Positions 1-8,323 of a stretch of DNA of 64,000 bases are shown one piece after another (within the stretch, counting starts at the first letter, position 1; every line of letters begins with the position of its first letter). The position numbers were made by a program, and so were the translations under genes. The notes beneath the pieces were generated by a model. The model did not search any database, had not been told where the DNA came from, and saw nothing but the letters and a program-made list of their open reading frames with translations. Source of the stretch: Nitrospira sp. UBA5698 (lineage in GTDB: Bacteria > Nitrospirota > Nitrospiria > Nitrospirales > Nitrospiraceae); assembly GCA_002420115.1 (NCBI GenBank), contig DIHK01000018.1:148117-212116 (forward strand), read 5' to 3'.

Positions 1-1
1 T

Positions 2-1444
2 GCCATGCTGGCTTGTGCCCGAATCGGGGTGATTCACAGTGTGGTCTACTCAGGATTCAGCGCGCCGGCCCTCGCGAGTCGCGTGAACGATGCTGAGGCA
101 AAAGTCGTCATCACCGCCGATGTCGGCTTTGATCGTGGCAAAGTCATCAACCTAAAACCTGTGGTGGATGAAGCGCTCAAGCACTGCCCCACCGTTGGCC
201 ATGTGGTTGTCGTCAGGCGTCAAGTGCCGGGGCCGGCGCTTTCTGCTCCAAAGGAAATCGATTGGAACGAATGGGTCAAGCAGGAACGCGCGGTCTGTGA
301 TGCGGAACAACTCGATGCAGAAACTCCCCTCTACATCCTCTACACCTCCGGAACAACCGGTAAACCCAAAGGCGTCGTCCATGTGCATGGCGGCTACATG
401 GTCGGCACCTATCTGACGACCAAATACGTTTTCGATTTGAAAGACGATGACGTGTACTTCTGCGTGGCTGATCCTGGGTGGGTCACAGGCCATAGCTACA
501 TCGTCTATGGTCCACTGCTCAATGGCGCGACAATCCTCACAGCAGAAGGAAAACCTGACTACCCGACTCCAGGGCGCTGGTGGGATCTGATCGAACGATA
601 CGGCGTCTCCATTTTCTATACGACTCCGACCGCCATCCGACTACTCATGCGCTATGGCGAAGACTGGCCGAAGAAATCTGATCTCTCGACACTCCGGATC
701 CTTGGCAGCGTCGGCGAGCCCATCAATCCAGAAGCGTGGGAATGGTATCACCGTGTGACCGGAGGGGACAAACCCATCATGGATACCTGGTGGCAAACTG
801 AAACGGGCGCGATTCTGATTACCCCGCTCCCCACCGTCCCACTGAAACCCGGCTCTGCCACCCGCCCATTTCTTGGAATTGAGGCCGATGTTGTCGATCG
901 CGAGGGCAACAGTCTCCCTGCTAACGCCGGGGGGTTTGCCGTCATTAAGAAGCCTTGGCCTTCCATGATGCGCACGATCTACAAGGATCCCGAGCGGTAT
1001 AAGACTTACTGGAACACGATCCCCAATTGCTACACCGCCGGTGATGTCTGTCATAAAGATGCCGACGGCTACATGTGGTTCATGGGCCGTGCCGATGACG
1101 TGATTAAAGTCGCGGGTAATCGGCTCGGTACGGCTGAAGTGGAAAGCGCCTTGGTCAGTCATCCCGCCGTCGCGGAAGCCGCCGTCATCGGCAAGCCGCA
1201 CAAAACGGTTGGGGAATCCATCAAGGCTTTCATCATCTTGAAACAGGGGGAGCAGGAGAGCCCGGAGCTGATCAAATCAATCAAAGATCAGGTCTTGAAA
1301 GAATTGGGCAAGATCGGCGTGCCATCTGAAATTGACATCGTCTCGTCACTACCAAAAACACGATCCGGGAAAATCATGCGTCGCGTGCTGAAAGCGAAGG
1401 AGCTCGGGCAAGATCCCGGCGATATCTCGACAATTGAGGAATAG
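2..1444 (+). CDS. acs: Acetyl-CoA synthetase, 5' end cut by the window
   Basis: It makes acetyl-CoA from acetate, ATP and CoA by way of acetyl-AMP in the cytoplasm. About 480 C-terminal residues are present; the family has about 650, so roughly 170 N-terminal residues lie outside the window and the first in-frame ATG (position 5) is internal. Visible marks are the AMP-binding loop [11 protein letters not shown] at local residues 113-123, the adenylate motif [10 protein letters not shown], and the C-terminal SGKIMRR, whose lysine is the conserved catalytic and acetylation site of the family. A small membrane protein starts 5 nt after the stop and is probably co-transcribed. The family is certain; preference for acetate over propionate is inferred from overall likeness. 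Confidence 0.95.
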   Translation, partial: AMLACARIGVIHSVVYSGFSAPALASRVNDAEAKVVITADVGFDRGKVINLKPVVDEALKHCPTVGHVVVVRRQVPGPALSAPKEIDWNEWVKQERAVCDAEQLDAETPLYILYTSGTTGKPKGVVHVHGGYMVGTYLTTKYVFDLKDDDVYFCVADPGWVTGHSYIVYGPLLNGATILTAEGKPDYPTPGRWWDLIERYGVSIFYTTPTAIRLLMRYGEDWPKKSDLSTLRILGSVGEPINPEAWEWYHRVTGGDKPIMDTWWQTETGAILITPLPTVPLKPGSATRPFLGIEADVVDREGNSLPANAGGFAVIKKPWPSMMRTIYKDPERYKTYWNTIPNCYTAGDVCHKDADGYMWFMGRADDVIKVAGNRLGTAEVESALVSHPAVAEAAVIGKPHKTVGESIKAFIILKQGEQESPELIKSIKDQVLKELGKIGVPSEIDIVSSLPKTRSGKIMRRVLKAKELGQDPGDISTIEE

Positions 1445-1449
1445 CGATC

Positions 1450-1674
1450 GTGGGACGAGGTGGGCGCAAACCAGGGGAGCCGATCTACCAGCGTCGACAC
1501 ATGATCGCGCTCGCCCTGGCCGTAGGTCTGCCGATTATCCTATTACAACTGTATAAGATCTATGTCGGTCCAGTGAGTTTCGATGCCCAAATGGGATTTG
1601 GCATTCTTGTCTCCATCCTAGCCGGTATCGTCCTCTACTACACCTACCGATCCTCAGCTCAGAATCAGCCGTAG
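1450..1674 (+). CDS. Small two-helix membrane protein, unknown
   Basis: This 74-residue protein has a basic N-terminus followed by two hydrophobic segments, about residues 19-39 and 48-66, and a short polar tail. It is predicted to be an inner-membrane protein with both ends on the same side. The GTG start lies 5 nt after the acs stop, with GAGGA about 9 nt upstream inside the end of acs, so translation is probably coupled to acs. No family is recognised. Its 3' end overlaps, in another frame, the antitoxin-like relic that follows. Confidence 0.6.
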   Translation: MGRGGRKPGEPIYQRRHMIALALAVGLPIILLQLYKIYVGPVSFDAQMGFGILVSILAGIVLYYTYRSSAQNQP

Positions 1675-1943
1675 CTAGACAGGATGATTGCATTCTGCTG
1701 ACTGACCTGAAAGCCCAACCTCGGCGGCGGGTCGTCGTCCTCAAACATAATCAAGTGGAAGCTGTGATCTTGCCGGTGGATGATGGTGAAAAGATGGCCA
1801 AAACACTCGCTCTCTTAGAGCACATGGAGATCCATCGGCTGGTGACACAGCGGGCAAGCAAGAAACAGAAGACAACTGTTCCCCTGGAGGCGTTGCTGAA
1901 GGAGCAAGAAGCCCTAAAGCGGTTCCAACCTCGACATCCTTAG
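1650..1943 (+). pseudogene. Phd/YefM-like antitoxin relic lacking a normal start
   Basis: The frame is open from 1557 to 1943. From about 1650 it reads like a Phd/YefM antitoxin: an N-terminal stretch ILSSESAVARQDD, a central VVVLKHNQVEAVILPVDD matching the 'xxxRHGKPVAVLLPxED' core, then LLEHMEIHRLV and TVPLEALLKEQ. No ATG, GTG or TTG occurs in frame before a GTG at 1755, which would remove half of the DNA-binding domain and has no ribosome site. It also overlaps the preceding gene. I read it as a decayed antitoxin, or one using a rare start codon. No toxin gene lies next to it. Family assignment is by pattern only. Confidence 0.45.
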
Positions 1944-2243
1944 AAGAACTATTTCTCCCCGTCTCCAAGACATTTCATTAAGGTATCCGACTGTTACAGA
2001 CTGCTCGCCCCCTAATACTCCCCAAGCACAATTCGTAATACGCTCTCAACGTAAGACCCTCACGATCACCTTCAGACAAAACATTGACGCAATAGCTCTG
2101 TCAAAACGTCAATATTTTGTAACTGTATAACGTATTTATTACTACGTATTTATTATTTCCCTATAAACGCGCTCACCTCAACATGGCGCAGCTCTTGCTT
2201 GCATATATCAGCAGTACGAACCTAATCACCAAAGGAGGAATCG
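1944..2243 (+). promoter_or_regulatory. AT-rich leader of the zinc-ribbon gene, with short repeats
   Basis: No gene is seen here. The last 160 bp are clearly AT-richer than the surroundings. An inverted repeat ATTGACG (2083-2089) / CGTCAAT (2107-2113) is followed by an 11-bp direct repeat CGTATTTATTA at 2131-2141 and 2145-2155. The arrangement looks like an operator and promoter region for the gene at 2244. A good Shine-Dalgarno, AAAGGAGG, is at 2231-2238. The exact promoter cannot be fixed by eye. Confidence 0.35.
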
Positions 2244-2417
2244 ATGGAATGTCCGAAGTGTCAGGGGCTGATGACGTTGGACCGGTTCTCGGATTTCTTT
2301 ATCGTCTTCTACGCCTGGAAATGCATTAACTGCGGGGCCATGATCGACCGTACCATTGCCAGTAATCGCCGAAAGAGTTTGGCGGCGCGAGAGGCTCAGA
2401 CTGTTGCTGTAGGCTAA
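2244..2417 (+). CDS. 57-residue zinc-ribbon protein
   Basis: This short reading frame has strong start signals: ATG preceded by AAAGGAGG with 5 nt spacing. The product begins MECPKCQG and continues to KCINCGAMID, giving two CxxC knuckles at residues 3-6 and 27-30, the spacing of a small zinc ribbon. An aromatic stretch (FSDFFIVFYAW) lies between them and a basic, then Ala-rich, tail follows. The function is unknown; small ribbons of this kind bind nucleic acid or a protein partner. It stands alone between an AT-rich leader and a large inverted repeat, so it is probably monocistronic. Length, frame and motifs make it a credible gene. Confidence 0.75.
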   Translation: MECPKCQGLMTLDRFSDFFIVFYAWKCINCGAMIDRTIASNRRKSLAAREAQTVAVG

Positions 2418-2727
2418 GGTGAGATATCATCGAGAGACTTGGAACCCTATTCAACAGGATATAACGAAGGTCGGGAGTCTGCTACGGATTGGGGTCGCCG
2501 ACTCCTAAAGGTTTCTTTTAAAGACTCCCGACCCTATATTGATCTTTCCTACTCCCAATCACCATGCCTGCAGGGAAGAATCTCCCCGCTGAAGCTAGGC
2601 CACAAGGTAGTGACGGTTGAAGCGCAGAGTGGCTGACCATCAAGGTATGTAGGAATCATTGAGAGCAACGACAAAGCTGCTTGTCTCAGCCATGCACAAT
2701 TCAAGATTCGACTTCAGCTTCATCTCC
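2418..2727. other. Intergenic region with a structured repeat
   Basis: No convincing gene is seen. A 65-codon TTG-start frame (2439-2636) runs through the hairpin listed next and has no ribosome site. The rest, 2534-2727, shows no clear signal and lies downstream of genes on both strands. Confidence 0.5.
2469..2533. repeat. 12-bp perfect inverted repeat enclosing a second hairpin
   Basis: GGTCGGGAGTCT (2469-2480) is exactly complementary to AGACTCCCGACC (2522-2533). Inside the 41-nt loop, GGGGTC (2491-2496) and GACTCC (2500-2505) can form a second stem with a 3-nt loop. GGAGTC of the outer left arm could pair with the inner GACTCC instead, so two folds compete. It lies 52 nt after the zinc-ribbon stop and has no clean T tract, so it may be a terminator, an mRNA 3' structure or a small RNA. 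Confidence 0.6.
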
Positions 2728-3117
2728 TTATTGTCTAAGTCCGGGCAACTTGCCTTGCTGAATCAGTGAGGGTAGCTGTCCTGTAACCCCTACCACTCCA
2801 AACAAGAAGCAAAATACTAGAAGAATCGATTTGCCAACATCAGCCCCTTGCCCAGAAACGACTGACTCAGAAAGATTGTAACCCACATGAAGTGTAAGAA
2901 ACCCAGCCATTGAGCATATAAAGTGAAAAATCATGTCATGAAGGCAGTAAACAGACACTACCTCCCAATTTGCATACTTCCGTTTTCCATCAGAGATCTC
3001 TTCATTCTTTTTGGCGAAGGAAATCCAATTGCCAACATATCCTCTATAGGCGTAATAGCAGCTGAACAGGATCGCCACCAACCAATACCAAACAGGTATG
3101 CCACTAATAAGAACCAT
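2728..3117 (-). CDS. Hydrophobic membrane protein, unknown
   Basis: This 129-residue protein has hydrophobic segments near residues 5-25, 58-80 and 92-112 and a short polar C-terminus, so it is probably an integral inner-membrane protein. It begins 11 nt after the ribE stop on the same strand and is the last gene of the long minus-strand run. Its base use is more AT-rich than its neighbours (AAA, TTT and ATT codons are frequent), which may point to more recent acquisition. No family is recognised. Confidence 0.6.
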   Translation of the reverse strand: MVLISGIPVWYWLVAILFSCYYAYRGYVGNWISFAKKNEEISDGKRKYANWEVVSVYCLHDMIFHFICSMAGFLTLHVGYNLSESVVSGQGADVGKSILLVFCFLFGVVGVTGQLPSLIQQGKLPGLRQ

Positions 3118-3128
3118 CAGCCATCCTA

Positions 3129-3782
3129 CTAAATCAGCCCGCGTTTCTGTAGGTACTCTGTATCGATGCTGATGGCGGGTTTTGAAAGCTGGCTTCGCTC
3201 TTGGAGCAGACGCTCGACGTACTTACCGATGAGGTCGGACTCAAGGTTGACTGTATCGTTCACCTGCTTGAGACCCAGTATGGTCACCTTGGCCGTGTGC
3301 GGAATGATGGTGACGCTGAACCCCTGCTCGCTCACGGCATTGATCGTGAGGCTGATACCGTCGACGGTAATGGAACCCTTGGGGACACAATAACGGAGAA
3401 TCTCCGGAGGTGCGGCGATGGTGAATATGATCGCATTGGCATCTTGCTGGCGACTACGGATCACCCCCACTCCATCCACATGACCGGCCACGAGATGCCC
3501 GCCGATGCGTTCATTGAGCTTCATCGCTCGTTCGAGATTCACCGGCATGCCTACGGCAAAACTTCCGAGCGTCGTGACCGAAAGGGTTTCCGGCGAGACT
3601 TCCACGGAAAAGTCGCGTTCGCTTCGTGAAACGACCGTTAGACAGATCCCGTTTACGCTCACACTGTCACCGATTTTGAGATCGCTCATCACCGTCGAAG
3701 CCAAGATCGTCAGTTTGGCTCCAGACAGCGACTTGTTCATGACCGTAATCCCGCCCATTTCCTCGACAATACCGGTAAACAT
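3129..3782 (-). CDS. ribE: Riboflavin synthase, alpha chain
   Basis: It converts two molecules of 6,7-dimethyl-8-ribityllumazine to riboflavin plus a pyrimidinedione, the last step of riboflavin synthesis. At 217 residues it has the usual length and the two tandem lumazine-binding repeats. The first begins MFTGIVEE and contains VNGICLTV; the second contains AGHVDGVG and VDGISLTI. It lies in the same run as ribD, four genes downstream. Its ATG shares one base with the stop of a 38-residue upstream frame (TGATG), so translation is probably coupled to that peptide. ribH and ribBA are not in the window. Confidence 0.96.
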   Translation of the reverse strand: MFTGIVEEMGGITVMNKSLSGAKLTILASTVMSDLKIGDSVSVNGICLTVVSRSERDFSVEVSPETLSVTTLGSFAVGMPVNLERAMKLNERIGGHLVAGHVDGVGVIRSRQQDANAIIFTIAAPPEILRYCVPKGSITVDGISLTINAVSEQGFSVTIIPHTAKVTILGLKQVNDTVNLESDLIGKYVERLLQERSQLSKPAISIDTEYLQKRGLI

Positions 3783-3898
3783 CAGTCTTTCCTCATGATG
3801 ATATTCTTCACCACATAGGCAAACAACACAAGCAACACCACCACACCTAAAACGGCTAGCCCGCCGATCACAAGATTCTCAGTCGCTATTTCTTTCAT
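3782..3898 (-). CDS. 38-residue single-helix membrane peptide upstream of ribE
   Basis: The frame starts with ATG at 3898 after a GGGG-type ribosome site (TGGGGACATT) and ends in TGA, whose A is the first base of the ribE ATG. The product has a short polar head (MKEIATEN), one 22-residue hydrophobic span and a basic end (KNIIMRKD). It could be a real membrane peptide or a translated leader that delivers ribosomes to ribE. It lies 24 nt after the MFS gene stop. No homologue is recognised; the tight TGATG junction is the main support. Confidence 0.55.
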   Translation of the reverse strand: MKEIATENLVIGGLAVLGVVVLLVLFAYVVKNIIMRKD

Positions 3899-3922
3899 AA
3901 TGTCCCCATTATAGCCGAGCCG

Positions 3923-5110
3923 TTATCGAGATGGCAGGGCTTCCAGTCGCTTTATCGTCACCCAAAACACACCGGCTGCCAGCAGCTGTATCCCGGCGAT
4001 AATGGCAAAAGCCGTGGAATAGCTTAGATTCGCAATCAACAGACCAGCCAGCAATGGTCCGCTGGCATGGCCGATATCCATGATCGTCCCCTGCATCCCC
4101 ATGCCGGCGCCGAGCCGCTTGAACTCCGAACTGTCTGCAACCAGGGCTGATGAAGATGACGAAACCACGGCTTCACCAAACCCAAACCCAGCAGACAGCA
4201 AGAGGAGCAGAGGAAACAGCGTCACGTACGGAATGCAGACGAAGGTTCCCGCGCAAATACACAGGCCAAGAATGATCAGCGGCTGACGGCCGACCCTGTC
4301 GGATACTCGCCCCATAATTGGCTTCGAAAAGAAAGATGTCCCTGCCTGCACGGTAAACAAGAGACCAACTTCTCCAGGGTTCAAACCGGCAGACACACCG
4401 TACAGAGGGAGAAAGGCCATCAAAGCGCCGTTTGCAATCATCTTGGCGGCGTCGGTCACACTGGTAATCAACACCTTGCGATTTTTGGCGACGGCGGCAA
4501 ATCCCTTCCACATTTCGGATAGTACGACCGTCATCCCCTGTTCTTTCCTCTGCGGAACTGCCACGTCCAAATGGAGGCTATAGAACAACAGCATACCGAT
4601 GCAGCCGAAGATGCCGGACGTGATGAACGCCGTCGAAAACCCTGCCGCATGGATCAGATAACCTCCAAGAAATGGGCCCAAGAGAGATCCAGACTGCGTG
4701 CAGGCTGTATAGGTCCCGAGCGCCGCACCACGCCGTTCACGGTAGAGCTCTGCCACCGTTGCGAGTGCACTTGGCGCGAAAATGGCCGTCGCAAGGCCGT
4801 GCAGAAACCTGAGCGCCGTCAATGCATCCAGATCCGTAATGAAGGGATAGAGAAAGGGCGGCAACCCGAAGGCTACCACACCAATCTTCAGCAGCAGACG
4901 CCGCCCATAGATATCCGAAAGGGCGCCAGATGGCAGCTTCAGCAGCACACCCGTGAGGGTGGATACAGACACGATCAACCCAATCCGTTCCGGACTCGAC
5001 CCGAGCGATTCAGCAAATAAGGAGAGTGCCGGCATCCGCACCATGTTGTAGCTGATGAAGGAAAAGATGCCGACCGTGCAGATCAGCATAAAGCTGCGTG
5101 AGGTCGTCAT
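3923..5110 (-). CDS. Major facilitator superfamily transporter
   Basis: This 395-residue protein is almost wholly hydrophobic, with about 12 predicted transmembrane helices in two halves. The loop between helices 2 and 3 carries GALSDIYGRRLLL, the MFS signature; the second half repeats it as GRVSDRVGRQPL. The substrate cannot be read from the sequence; the layout is that of drug/metabolite efflux proteins. Its ATG overlaps the stop of the upstream exported protein (ATGA), so the two are coupled. Lying inside a run that contains ribD and ribE, a link with flavin metabolism is possible but unproven. Confidence 0.85.
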   Translation of the reverse strand: MTTSRSFMLICTVGIFSFISYNMVRMPALSLFAESLGSSPERIGLIVSVSTLTGVLLKLPSGALSDIYGRRLLLKIGVVAFGLPPFLYPFITDLDALTALRFLHGLATAIFAPSALATVAELYRERRGAALGTYTACTQSGSLLGPFLGGYLIHAAGFSTAFITSGIFGCIGMLLFYSLHLDVAVPQRKEQGMTVVLSEMWKGFAAVAKNRKVLITSVTDAAKMIANGALMAFLPLYGVSAGLNPGEVGLLFTVQAGTSFFSKPIMGRVSDRVGRQPLIILGLCICAGTFVCIPYVTLFPLLLLLSAGFGFGEAVVSSSSSALVADSSEFKRLGAGMGMQGTIMDIGHASGPLLAGLLIANLSYSTAFAIIAGIQLLAAGVFWVTIKRLEALPSR

Positions 5111-5916
5111 GGAGTAGTGCTGACAGGTGAAATCGTCTGGGTGGAGTCAAGTGGAGGGCCGAGCACTGTTCTCAAAAACACCAGATGTTGCTCAGGCAAG
5201 GGCGGTGGCTGTTCCGCCTCACGCAACACACGGGATGGCTGTTGTCGCATGGTTACGCCTAACCGATGCACAGTCTTCACTCCCTTCTGAAGTTTGCTCG
5301 TCACCATGCCACGAATCAGCGGATGCAGAAAGGACACCAATCCTGACAGCACGCGATTGTCCAATCTGGTGTAGACCACCATGGTACTGTCCATGTCTTC
5401 GTTCCCATGCTGATCTCGAACCACCGCCATCCGCAGAAACACAACGGCTCTCCCCGTGATATGCGGAAGCAACCGACTTTCATGGGAACCGTCCAACAAG
5501 TAAATCCGAGACTCTGCGTCCTCATACACCAGCTGCACGAAGCCCTTCGTCCCTTCACCGTCATCGCCCCAAAATCGTCGTTCCCCCCAGGCTTGAGAAT
5601 GATACGAACCGAGGCCCAGGCGACGAATCAACGAGGCGGCAAACGGTGGCTCACCGAGCAGGTACCGATACAGCGGCTCTGACATGGCCACCCGGATGGG
5701 ACCGACCTGGGTGACTGTCGTATGCGACTTGATGATCGCCTGAAGCTTACATGTCCATTCTGACGGAATTCGCTCAACTGGAAACGTCAGGTCTCCATGC
5801 ACAGGGGAGAGGCTGCAGCTCTCTGCCCCTGCGGTACCGGCGAAGAGCACGAGGGCGACTCCCAGTAGGATAGCCCAGCAGCATGCACCCTGTTCCCAGA
5901 TGAAGTCCCTCGCCAT
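5107..5916 (-). CDS. Exported protein of unknown function
   Basis: At 269 residues it has a likely signal peptide: a hydrophobic stretch at about residues 13-30 ending in TAGAES. The mature part has no recognised domain. It carries a run describing a mixed alpha/beta fold (FVQLVYEDAESRIYLLDGS; VVFLRMAVV) and a Pro-rich end. It starts 2 nt after the esterase-like gene stop and overlaps the MFS start by 4 bp, so the three are probably made together. The location is periplasm or outer face. No function is proposed. Confidence 0.65.
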   Translation of the reverse strand: MARDFIWEQGACCWAILLGVALVLFAGTAGAESCSLSPVHGDLTFPVERIPSEWTCKLQAIIKSHTTVTQVGPIRVAMSEPLYRYLLGEPPFAASLIRRLGLGSYHSQAWGERRFWGDDGEGTKGFVQLVYEDAESRIYLLDGSHESRLLPHITGRAVVFLRMAVVRDQHGNEDMDSTMVVYTRLDNRVLSGLVSFLHPLIRGMVTSKLQKGVKTVHRLGVTMRQQPSRVLREAEQPPPLPEQHLVFLRTVLGPPLDSTQTISPVSTTP

Positions 5917-5918
5917 GG

Positions 5919-7208
5919 TTATGGATCCGCGGTTGGGACGGCAATGGAGAGGTGAATAGGGAAGAGCCGCTGGGAATCTTGCCTCAGTCTGGCCTGTCGC
6001 AGCAAGGTTTCCAGCGATGGTGTGACGGTGCCTTCAAACGAGACCTGCCCGTCCGTAACTACGGACAACGGCTTGGCCGGATCAATCAGCGCCCCATTCA
6101 AAAACAGACTGTACCGTCGCACATGGTGCGTGTGCACCTCAATCCGATTCCCTTCTCCAATGGAAGCATCCAGCTTCGCATAAATCCGACGCTTGATACG
6201 TTCGTCGCGCTTATCTACCAAATCATCTGAAAATGCCGCGATAGGATCGGTCGAATCCAGGCGTACCCAGTTGAACGGTTGGAAATGACTCCCGTCTCGT
6301 ACGACGGTGAGCCTCGTCGGCAAGGGCTCACGGCGTTGACCGTTGAACCAGTCCACAAGGTCTGGCAACTCTTCCTTGGGGAAATAATGTCCCCCCGCCA
6401 CGGGATGTTCTCGTTCATGTTCGCGATACACATACGCATAGCCGAGCCCATCAAGCTCACGGGCGATCGAACGACTCAAGTCCACCGGCATCACCTGATC
6501 CTTCACGCCGTGAATCATATAGATGGGTGTCTGCCGAAGATTCGCTAAAAAGGGCATGAGCACATGGTCTAGCCCGCTCGCCATCGGTGCGATGCCGGCA
6601 AATACCGGCGCATGGTGCATGCCGATGAGCCAGGCTCCGATCCCACCGTTCGACATGCCGGTTAGAAATATCCGGTTCGCGTCGACATGATAACGTGCCT
6701 GAACCTCACGGATTGTCGCCAACACCAATTCTTCTGCACGTCTCGTAAACCAGGCTCCGGACGGATAGGTCGGACAGGCCAAAAGATAGTCTTCACCCAA
6801 CCTGGCCCTCCAGCGCTCCAAATATTCTTCACCGGTAAAACCGAATCCATGCAGGCACACAACCAGAGAATAGGATTGTGACGCGTGGTAGGTTGATGGA
6901 ATAAACAGGGACAGCGGATAGGTCTGTCCACGGATCATAATCTGTTCATGTGGAAGATTCCCGACAGGTTGGTTCTGGTAGATTCGGTTAGTCCGTATCA
7001 GCTGAGAAACAGTATCGATGGACGCGCTCTCATCAGAGAGGACGCCCTGCAGCAGCCGTTCAGCTGCATCACTATCAGCGGCATCAAGATACTGGAAGAC
7101 ACGTGAAGCAAGCCCCGTGAGGGCTGGTCCCGCCTCCTCTGCAAAGCTGAAGGCAGGAACGCTGGCAAGAACGATCAATAGGAACAGACTCTGGACGAAG
7201 GCAATCAC
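5919..7208 (-). CDS. Secreted alpha/beta-hydrolase, esterase-like
   Basis: The 429-residue product starts with a clear signal peptide (about residues 1-23, ending FSFAEE). The central 220 residues form an alpha/beta hydrolase of the carbohydrate-esterase / polyhydroxybutyrate-depolymerase type: oxyanion strand LVVCLHGFG, nucleophile elbow GMSNGG, acid GVKDQVMP and a histidine in AGGHYFP. About 110 helical residues precede it and a C-terminal beta-rich part follows. It probably hydrolyses an ester outside the cytoplasm; the substrate is unknown. The GTG start overlaps the ribD stop (GTGA). Confidence 0.75.
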   Translation of the reverse strand: MIAFVQSLFLLIVLASVPAFSFAEEAGPALTGLASRVFQYLDAADSDAAERLLQGVLSDESASIDTVSQLIRTNRIYQNQPVGNLPHEQIMIRGQTYPLSLFIPSTYHASQSYSLVVCLHGFGFTGEEYLERWRARLGEDYLLACPTYPSGAWFTRRAEELVLATIREVQARYHVDANRIFLTGMSNGGIGAWLIGMHHAPVFAGIAPMASGLDHVLMPFLANLRQTPIYMIHGVKDQVMPVDLSRSIARELDGLGYAYVYREHEREHPVAGGHYFPKEELPDLVDWFNGQRREPLPTRLTVVRDGSHFQPFNWVRLDSTDPIAAFSDDLVDKRDERIKRRIYAKLDASIGEGNRIEVHTHHVRRYSLFLNGALIDPAKPLSVVTDGQVSFEGTVTPSLETLLRQARLRQDSQRLFPIHLSIAVPTADP

Positions 7209-8323
7209 AGATCTCCTTCTATCACCAGATCATGACCAACCAACCTGGTCACCACATGCCGCAATGCAATCGCACTTGCAAGCCGTGCCGGGCTCTTCCC
7301 TCCTATCAGCCCCTTCGCATTCTGCCCCCCAAGCAACAGCGGCGCCATGTAGAGGCGAACCTGATCGATCAACTTGGCCTTCAGCATCGCCGCATTCACC
7401 TCCCCTCCCCCCTCCAGGAGAAGAGATATGATCCCACGCCGACCGAGCTCCTTGAGTAAGGCAGGCAATGAGACATGGCCCTGAATCGACGGTAACGTCA
7501 AGACTTCGATGCCGCGTTTGTGAAGCGTGACTCGTCGAGCTGCCGAAGCGGCGGCAGTCGTGGCAATCACCGTTTTGGCCTTACCCTGTTGCGTCAGAAC
7601 CAATGCCTTAAACGGAATGCGGAGTCGGCTATCAACGACGATGCGGAGAGGCTGCCGAGAAGCCAGTTTATTGAGAGTGGAACCCACACGAGCCGTCAAA
7701 GAAGGATTGTCCACCAGCACTGTCCCCAGCCCAACCAGCACCGCATCGACCTCGCCTCGAAGCCGATGCACTTCCTCGCGAGACTTCTTCCCGGTAATCC
7801 ACTGAGATTCACCAGAGGCCGTCGCCAGCTGCCCATCAAGCGTCATCCCGGCCTTGAGCGTCACATAGGGACGGCCCGTCTTCATCCAATGGCAGTAGGC
7901 CTTGTTCAAATTCTCCGCTTCGGATCGGGCTATTCCCACCATGACGGAGAGTCCGGCTCGACGAAGCGCAGCGGTTCCCTTCCCCTTCACGGCTGGATTG
8001 GGATCCACCATCGCAATCACAACCCGGCGGATGCCGGAGCGTAAGACTTCGGGCACGCAAGGCGGTGTTCGTTTCTTGAGATGGCAACAAGGCTCAAGGG
8101 TCACATAAAGCGTGGCGCCTCGTGCCTGCGTTCCGGCTCGCTGTAACGCAAGAATTTCTGCGTGAGGGGTGCCTGGTCGGAGATGAAAACCCTGGCCGAC
8201 GATCCGGCCCTGTTTGACGACGACGGCGCCGACCATCGGATTCGGGCTTGTCGTTCCTTGGCCCTTCGCCGCCAGGCGAAGGGCCAAGGTCATATAGTGG
8301 AGATCTTGTGTACGATCAGTCAC
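7205..8323 (-). CDS. ribD: Bifunctional riboflavin deaminase/reductase RibD
   Basis: It deaminates the pyrimidine product of GTP cyclohydrolase II and then reduces its ribosyl side chain with NADPH, the second and third steps of riboflavin synthesis. The 372 residues have the two expected parts. The N-terminal zinc deaminase carries PHAE and EPCCHLKKRTPPC; the C-terminal reductase, from about residue 150, carries VDAVLVGLGTVLVDNPSLTAR and LLLEGGGEVNAA. The GTG start overlaps the ppdK stop as GTGA, so translation is coupled. Length and motifs are typical. Confidence 0.96.
   Translation of the reverse strand: MTDRTQDLHYMTLALRLAAKGQGTTSPNPMVGAVVVKQGRIVGQGFHLRPGTPHAEILALQRAGTQARGATLYVTLEPCCHLKKRTPPCVPEVLRSGIRRVVIAMVDPNPAVKGKGTAALRRAGLSVMVGIARSEAENLNKAYCHWMKTGRPYVTLKAGMTLDGQLATASGESQWITGKKSREEVHRLRGEVDAVLVGLGTVLVDNPSLTARVGSTLNKLASRQPLRIVVDSRLRIPFKALVLTQQGKAKTVIATTAAASAARRVTLHKRGIEVLTLPSIQGHVSLPALLKELGRRGIISLLLEGGGEVNAAMLKAKLIDQVRLYMAPLLLGGQNAKGLIGGKSPARLASAIALRHVVTRLVGHDLVIEGDL

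Noticed and set aside
2439..2636. 65-codon TTG-start frame
   Set aside because: No ribosome site, and it runs straight through the nested hairpins; the translation is not protein-like.
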